Part shown: in pieces, positions 58,318 to 64,000 of the stretch
Numbering within the stretch: the stretch's first letter is position 1
How the letters are laid out: each line of letters opens with the position of its first letter
DNA from: Macrotis lagotis
Taxonomy: Eukaryota; Chordata; Mammalia; Peramelemorphia; Peramelidae
Assembly (NCBI RefSeq): GCF_037893015.1
Contig: NC_133666.1
Coordinates: 618,870,974 to 618,934,973 of the forward strand
DNA: 64,000 bases
Direction: 5' to 3'
The notes under the pieces: generated by a model
Database searches by the model: none
What the model was told of the DNA's origin: nothing
The model's input: only the letters and a program-made list of their open reading frames with translations
Program-made: the position numbers and the translations under genes

Positions 58318-58632
58318 TGACAAAGAATTGGAAATGGAGGGGATGTCCACCAATTGGGGAGTGGCTTAACAAATTGTCGTATATGTATGTGATGGAACAC
58401 TATTGTTCTATTAAAAACCAGTAGAGATTGGATTTCAGAAAAGCTTGGAGAAACTTGCATGAGTGAGATGAGCAGAAACAGAAGAACATTGTATACTCTA
58501 ACAGCAACATGGGGATGATGATTAACATTAATGGACTTGCTCATTCCATCAGTTCAATAATTAGGAACAATTTTACTATATCTGTGATATAGAATACAAA
58601 TAAAAGAATTGTGGAGCTTAAACAAAGACTAG

Positions 58633-58790
58633 GGGGCAGCTGGGTGGTGCAGTGAATGGAGCACTGACACTGGAGTTAGGAGTACCTGAGTTCAGATCCA
58701 TCCTCAGACATTTAATAATTACCTAGCTGTGTGGCCTTGGGCAAGCCACTTAACCCCATTGCCTTGCAAAAACGAAAAAAAACAAAAAAC
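58633..58790 (+). mobile_element. tRNA-derived SINE inside the host L1 3' region
   Basis: Sense copy from ggggcagctgggtggtgcag to an A-rich tail. Confidence 0.9.
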
Positions 58791-58902
58791 ACCCCAAAGA
58801 TTAAAAATTACTACCTTCAATTTTTAAAAAGTTGTCTTATATACTATATAATGTTGCTATCTCCAATATCATTTCTTCCTCAAGTATTTTTTTCTCTCAA
58901 TT

Positions 58903-59646
58903 CATTCAATTTTTTAATTATTATTTTTATTTTTATTGAATTTTACAATTTCCCCCCCAATCTTACCCCCCATAGAAGGCAATCTGATAGTCTTTACATT
59001 GCTTCTATGCAACTCATTGATCAAAATTGAATGTGTTGATAGAAAAATCATATCCTAAAGGAAAAAATAAAAGAAATAGCAAAATTACATAATAAGATAA
59101 CTTTTTTTAAAAAAAAATAAAGATATTAGTCTTTGGTCTTTATTTAAACTCCACAATTCTTTCTTAAGATATAAATGTTATTCTCCATTGCAGATACCCT
59201 AAAATTGTCCCTCATTGTTCCACTGATGAAAAGAGCAAGTCAATTAAAGATTGATCATCAATGCCATGTTGCTGTTATAGTGTACAATGGTCTTCTAGTT
59301 CTGCTCATCTCACTTAGCATCAGTTTATGTAAATCCTTCCAGGCTTCTTTGAATTCCCATCCCTCCTGGTTTGTAATAAAACAATAGTGTTCCATAATGT
59401 GCATATATCACAATTTGTTCACCCATTCCCCAATTGATGGATATTCACTCCATTTCTAATTCCTTGCCACCACAAACAGAGCTGCTATGAATATTTTTGT
59501 ACAAGTGATGTTTTTACCTTTTTTCATGATCTCTTCAGGGTATCCACCCAGTAGTGGTATTGCTGGATCAATGGACATGCACATTTTTATTGCCTTTTGG
59601 GCATAATTCCAAATTGTTCTCCAGAAAGTTTAACCCATTCAATTTT
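58903..59646 (-). mobile_element. Second antisense L1 3' fragment
   Basis: The body is 58914-59635, in reverse orientation. Target repeat cattcaatttt stands at 58903-58913 and 59636-59646. It splits the 3' UTR of the host L1, which resumes at gatcaatgcatatcatggaa. Confidence 0.88.
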
Positions 59647-59937
59647 GATCAATGCATATCATGGAAACATTGTAAAGAATATCAGATTGCCCTCTGTTGG
59701 GGGAGGGGGGAGGAAAGGAGAGTGGGGGAAAATTGTAAAATTGAAAACCTTACAAAAAAGTGATTGGTAGAAATTACTATTGTATATAATTGGAAAACAA
59801 ATAAAACATTTATATAATAAAAAAAGAAAATGATGTCAAGGGAGAGTGGGGCTACTGAAGTATTTTGATTTGTAATTCATTGGGATGATGTATTACGGGA
59901 GAGGCTTGATGTAGGAAAATCAATTCAGAGTGTTCTG

Positions 59938-62618
59938 GAGGGGCGGAGCCAAGATGGTGGCCTGAAGGCAGCATTTCTCGAAAACTCAGACCCCTGAAAC
60001 CCCCAAAAAATAAACATAGGATGGTTCTAGCCAAAATTTAGAGAGTCAGAACTCACAGAAAGACTGAGTAATATATTTTCCCAGTCCAAGATAACTTAGA
60101 AGTTTCATGGGAAAGATGTGTTTTTTCCAGGACTGGGAGCTGGGAAAAAAGCTGGGGCACAGCTCAGCCCAGCCCAGCCCAGAGATCATGGGCAACAGCT
60201 TGAAGGGGCAGTGAGAGAACTGTGCTGCACCTGGGTGAGTGTGGAGTGAGGAGCACAGTCACAGAATCTGCAGCGAGAATTGAAGGAAAGCCGCCTGCAC
60301 CCCCAGAGACGGTAAGGGAAGTCTGCAGTGATTTCTCTGCTGTTTGCCTATATTCACATATTGCACCTTGGGCTTCCATACTAAATAACCAAGCTGGATC
60401 CCTCCTTATAGTCCCAGGGCAGAGGGAAGTCCCACGGCCATCTACATATCAAAGCATGGACTAGAGAGCATAAGACCTTGGAGGAATAAAAATCCCAGGG
60501 GGGAGTCCCCCTCCCCCAAAAAAACCCCAAAGCCTTGGTAGTGCTGTAAATTAGTCTTGGACTGAGGAAATGAGTAAACAATAGAAAAAGAAGAATCTGA
60601 CCATAGAGAATTACTTTAGTCCCATGGAAAATCAAAACACATACTCAGATGATAACAAAATTGAAGCTTCTGTATCCAAAACCTCCAAGAGAAATAGAAA
60701 ATGGGCTCAGACTATGGATGAGCTCAAAAAAGACTTTGAAAAACAATTAAGGGGGTGGAGGAAAAATTGGGAGGAGAAATGAGAGCAATGCAGAAAAATC
60801 ATGAAAACTGAATCAAAAGCTTGGTGAAAGATATACAAAAAAATACTGAAGAAAATAATATGTTAAAAACCAGTCTAGGCCTAATGGAAAAAGCAGAACA
60901 AAAGGCAAATGAGGAGAAGATGCCTTAAAAAAACAGAATTGGTCAGCTTGAAAAGGAGATAAAAAGGCTCTCTGAAAAAAATAACTCCTTCAAATGCAAA
61001 ATGGAACTAAAGGAAGTTAAGTTGATGATTTTGCTGAAATCAGAAAGAAATAAAACTCTTCCAAAAAAGTCAAAAATTAGAAGAAAATGTGAAATATCTC
61101 ATTGGAAAAACAACCGACCTTGAAAACAGATCCAGAAGAAATAATTTAAAAATTATTGGACTATCTGAAAGCCACGACCAGGAGAAGAACCTGGACTTCA
61201 TTTTTCAAGAAATAATACAGCAAAATTTCCCTGAGATCCTAGAAGCTGAGGGTAAAATAGAAATTGAGAGAATTCACAGGTCACCCCCCTGAAAGAGATC
61301 CCAAAAGAAAAACTTTCAGGAATATTATAACTAAATTCCAAAACTCCCAAATCAAAGAGAAAATTCTAAAAGCTGCCAGAAACAAACAATTCAACTACCG
61401 AGGCTCCATAGTCAGGATTGCACAGGATTTGGCAGCCTCTACACTAAGGATTTGTAGGGATTGGAATATGATATTCCAGAAGGCAAAAGATCTTGGTTTA
61501 CGACCGAGAATCAACTACCCAGCAAAACCGAACCTCCTTTTTCAGGAGAAAAGATGGATTTTCAATGAAGCAGGGGACTTTCAAACTTTCCTAATGAAAC
61601 AACCAGAGCTGAACAGAAAGTTTGATCTCTAAGTACAGGACTCTGGTGAACCATAGAGGGAGTGGAAGAGAGGGACTAAGGACTAACTATGAGGAACTTG
61701 ATGATGTTGAATTGTTTATATTCCTGCATAGGAAGAAGATATTTGATAACTCATATGAACTTTCTTATTTATAAGAGCTGTTATAAGGAGCATATATAGA
61801 CAGGACATAGGAAGGAATGGAATATAATGGTGTGGTATGGTAAAGGGATGGAGTCAATAGGTGATGGGGGAAAGTACTGGGAGGAAGGAAAAGGAGATGA
61901 AGAAGAAGCTGAGAGATTTCACATAAGAGTCAGGAAAAAGCTTTTTCAGTGGAGTGGGGGGGGGAAGGCAAGGGAGAATGGCTCATCGGAAATGGCCATG
62001 AGAGGAAATGGCATACACACTTAATAAAGTGAGGAAATCTATCTTGCCCTGGAGAAGGATGGGAGGAAAGGGACAGGATGAGGGGGAATGGGGGGAGAGA
62101 AGGGGGGAATAGGTGATAGAAGAGAGGGAATATCGAGGAAGAGGGTACTCAGATTCAACACACTTTTGGACACAACCAGGATGAAAGGAGAGAGAGAGAA
62201 TAGAATAAATTAGAGTGGGGAGAAATAGAGTGGAGGTACAGCTAGTAATAGCAACTGAGGGAAAACTATTGAATCAACCTCTCTGGTGGACTTATGATAA
62301 AGAAAGCAACTCACCCCAGAGACAGAGTCATTGAAATCTGAACACAGACTGAAGTATAATTTTTTTTCTCTCTCTATTCTTAAGGTTTCTCATCTTCTTC
62401 GGGGGGGGGGGTTATGTTTATTTTTATGTTTACTCTTATAACATTCAATTTACATCAATGTATGACATGGAAACAAAGTAGAGACTATCAGACAGCTTTC
62501 TGTGGGGGGGAGGGAGGAAGGGGGGGAAAATTGTAGAATTCAGAGCCTTGCAAAAAATGATGGTACATATTACTATTGTATATAATTGGAAAACAAAATG
62601 TTAAAATGCTTTTTAAAA
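59938..62618 (+). mobile_element. HAL1-like element: 5' UTR, ORF1, 3' UTR, no ORF2
   Basis: L1-type 5' end (gaggggcggagccaagatgg), ORF1 from ATG 60624 to about 61632, then a G/A-rich 3' UTR ending tatataattggaaaacaaaa. No ORF2. Imperfect target repeat agagtgttctg (59927) and agaggattctg (62619). It splits block C. Confidence 0.8.
60624..61632 (+). pseudogene. HAL1-like ORF1
   Basis: Starts MENQNTYSDDNKIEASVSK, continues as a coiled coil with breaks, then the RNA-binding region (KYLIGKTTDLENRSRRNN, GLSESHDQEKN; 61089-61292) and an open C-terminal domain (61264-61632) that ends FLMKQPELNRKFDL. Frame changes at about 60780 and 61285. Confidence 0.85.
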
Positions 62619-62821
62619 AGAGGATTCTGTAACAGTGCTGAGAGTCTAAAGATGGGTTATGGCTGTGAGAGTAGTGAAAAGGAGATGAATAATAAATAGG
62701 GAGAATTCAGGAGACTTGAAAAACTGATTAGATGAAGGTGAGGGAAGATTATGGAATTATTTTCAGGTTTCGAACCTGGATTCTAGAAAGCTGGTGTTAT
62801 CCCTTTTAAAAAGAACCAAGT

Positions 62822-62965
62822 GGGGCAGCTAGGTGTCATAGTGGATAGAGCACCAGTTCTGGAGTCAGGAGGACCTGAGTTCAAATCCCATATCAAACAC
62901 TTAATAATTACCTAACTATGTAACTTTGGGCAAGGCACTTAACCCCATTTCCTTGCAAAAAACAA
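62822..62965 (+). mobile_element. tRNA-derived SINE
   Basis: Sense copy from ggggcagctaggtgtcatag to ccttgcaaaaaac. It lies in block C between text that is contiguous in block A (about 1095). Confidence 0.9.
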
Positions 62966-63348
62966 CAAAAAAGACAAAGTTAGAAAGAGATATGGAGAGA
63001 AAGGCATTGAATTCTATTATTCAATTATCATGAGTTTCTGATGTCCATATGACACCATCTTTACAATATCTATCAAATACAGACCCCCTGATATAAACCC
63101 TTATTACCTCATCTTTCGACTACTGCAATAACTTGCAGGTAGGTCTTCCCACTCTAATTTATCCTGTGAAACCCTTGTGACCTCCATTCAGGTGTCACTT
63201 GCCTGGTCAATAAATTCCAGGGAATGTCTATCATCACCAGGATCAAATATAAAACCCTCTTTTTGGCAAAGTCCTTTATAACACATCTTCCCTGCCTCTC
63301 TAGTTTTTTTATTTACTTATTTATCTATTCATTCATTCATTTGTTTGT

Positions 63349-63376
63349 TTTAGTTAGTTAGTTAGTTAGTTAGTTA
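63349..63376 (+). repeat. (TTAG)n microsatellite
   Basis: Seven tandem TTAG-type units, preceded by an (ATTC)-rich run. Confidence 0.95.
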
Positions 63377-63399
63377 CTGCCCCCATCAATTCAAAATGT

Positions 63400-64000
63400 G
63401 AATTCTAACCTGGACCCAAAAGAGCTCAGTAACTTTGAGCCTCAAAAAACCATTGTTATTTCTGGAACTATTCAAAATGGTTTCTTTCTGGGTCTTTTCA
63501 GCTTCTGTCACAAACATACAGAGTTTCTTCTTGATCCCATAGTTCTTGATTGATTGAGGGCTCTGGTGTCTTCATTTTCCTATACAAGAGGGAGCAATAC
63601 AGCAGGTAAGATATTTGGAATTCCCTCTCCTATCCCTCTCATTTATGCTGTTGCTCAAGGCCATCTCCAGGATACAACATAATTAGATATCACCATGCCA
63701 GGGCCTTAGGGGAGTTAATACTATATTAAGTGGTTCTTTGAACTCAGAAGATGGTTTCTGCATAAGTTTGGAATATCTAAGCCTTTGACTTGAGCTAAAA
63801 GGAACTTTGTCTCCCATAAAGTCAAAGACATTTTAGGAGGGATATCATTAAGGGAGAACCATTCATAGGAGGGCCTCTAAAATGACAGAGAGTTTGATTA
63901 ACTCCATGAATTTGAACTTAAAAGAGTAAATAAATTAAGCCTGTGTTAACCTCTAGATTGTCCTAATAAAAGACAAACTGTTCAATTATTAACTATGTTT
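63400..64000. other. No gene recognised
   Basis: Non-repetitive-looking sequence with no frame or family I can support. Confidence 0.35.

Larger units (their letters stand above)
46313..59825 (+). mobile_element. Host L1, near full length, interrupted by four insertions
   Basis: The L1 5' end (gccaagatggtagag at 46321, like gccaagatggtgg at 59949) is resumed at 52913, then ORF1, ORF2, and 3' UTR and A-rich tail at 59640-59825 (tatataattggaaaaca, as at 62579). Removing the inserted SINE, L1 fragment with provirus, second SINE and second L1 fragment leaves about 6.1 kb, the expected L1 length. Possible target duplication: gaaaatggtgttgagg at 46292 and gaaaatgatgtcaagg at 59826, differing by transitions. 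Confidence 0.8.
46085..63400 (+). repeat. Duplicated block, copy C (greatly expanded)
   Basis: Starts with the CORE-SINE and a GAT-rich run (46230-46290), as in A and B. After the 13.5-kb L1 stack comes gaggcttgatgtaggaaaat (59900), matching 860 and 29985. After the HAL1-like element come gtgagagtagtgaaaag (62664), ttcaggtttcgaacctgg (62762) and the L2-like end (63100). Without insertions the block is about 1 kb. Confidence 0.65.

Overview
This is a stretch of mammalian, almost certainly marsupial, nuclear DNA. The signs are a tRNA-headed SINE that recurs about a dozen times (head near ggggcagctaggtggtgcag, tail near ccttgcaaaaacc), CORE-SINE/MIR and L2 remnants, a marsupial-type LINE-1, SINEs ending in an RTE-like tail, and no dense coding. 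The SINE type looks Australian-marsupial (dasyuromorph-like), but that is a lean, not a proof. I found no intact host gene, tRNA, rRNA or CRISPR array.

The only host gene signal is a broken gasdermin-family locus. Copy 1 lies on the + strand: a 5' exon ending at 8833, then coding exons at about 10864, 22501, 23544, 24509 and 26981. Several exons carry in-frame stops, and intron 2 is filled with L1. Copy 2 lies on the - strand: a 5' exon ending at 45267 and the first coding exon at 42675-42911. It is an inverted paralogue; promoter-side DNA, exon and introns align over about 2.5 kb (8820-11340 against 45300-42430). The copies face each other tail to tail. Between them are an old block, an ERVL-like LTR, an RTE fragment and a 104-base perfect inverted repeat that sits where exon 4 of copy 2 should be.

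A second duplicated block occurs three times in direct orientation: A about 480-4700, B about 29640-34480, C about 46085-63400. Different retroelements landed in each copy after duplication: an L1 fragment in A, a HAL1-like ORF1-only element in B, and in C a full-length L1 followed by another HAL1-like element.

The right third is a nested stack. A full-length but decayed L1 (46313-59825, + strand) is interrupted by a SINE, an antisense L1 3' fragment, a second SINE and a second antisense L1 fragment. Inside the first antisense fragment sits a betaretrovirus-like provirus on the - strand (46853-52778) with both LTRs, 6-base target duplications, a lysine-type primer site, gag, protease, integrase and env remnants. 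Reverse transcriptase and RNase H are deleted.

The most unusual signal is three SINEs in the HAL1-like element of block B (31475-32150). They carry a strong A-to-G excess on the + strand, which resembles a fossil of RNA editing before retrotransposition. All counts and alignments were done by eye.
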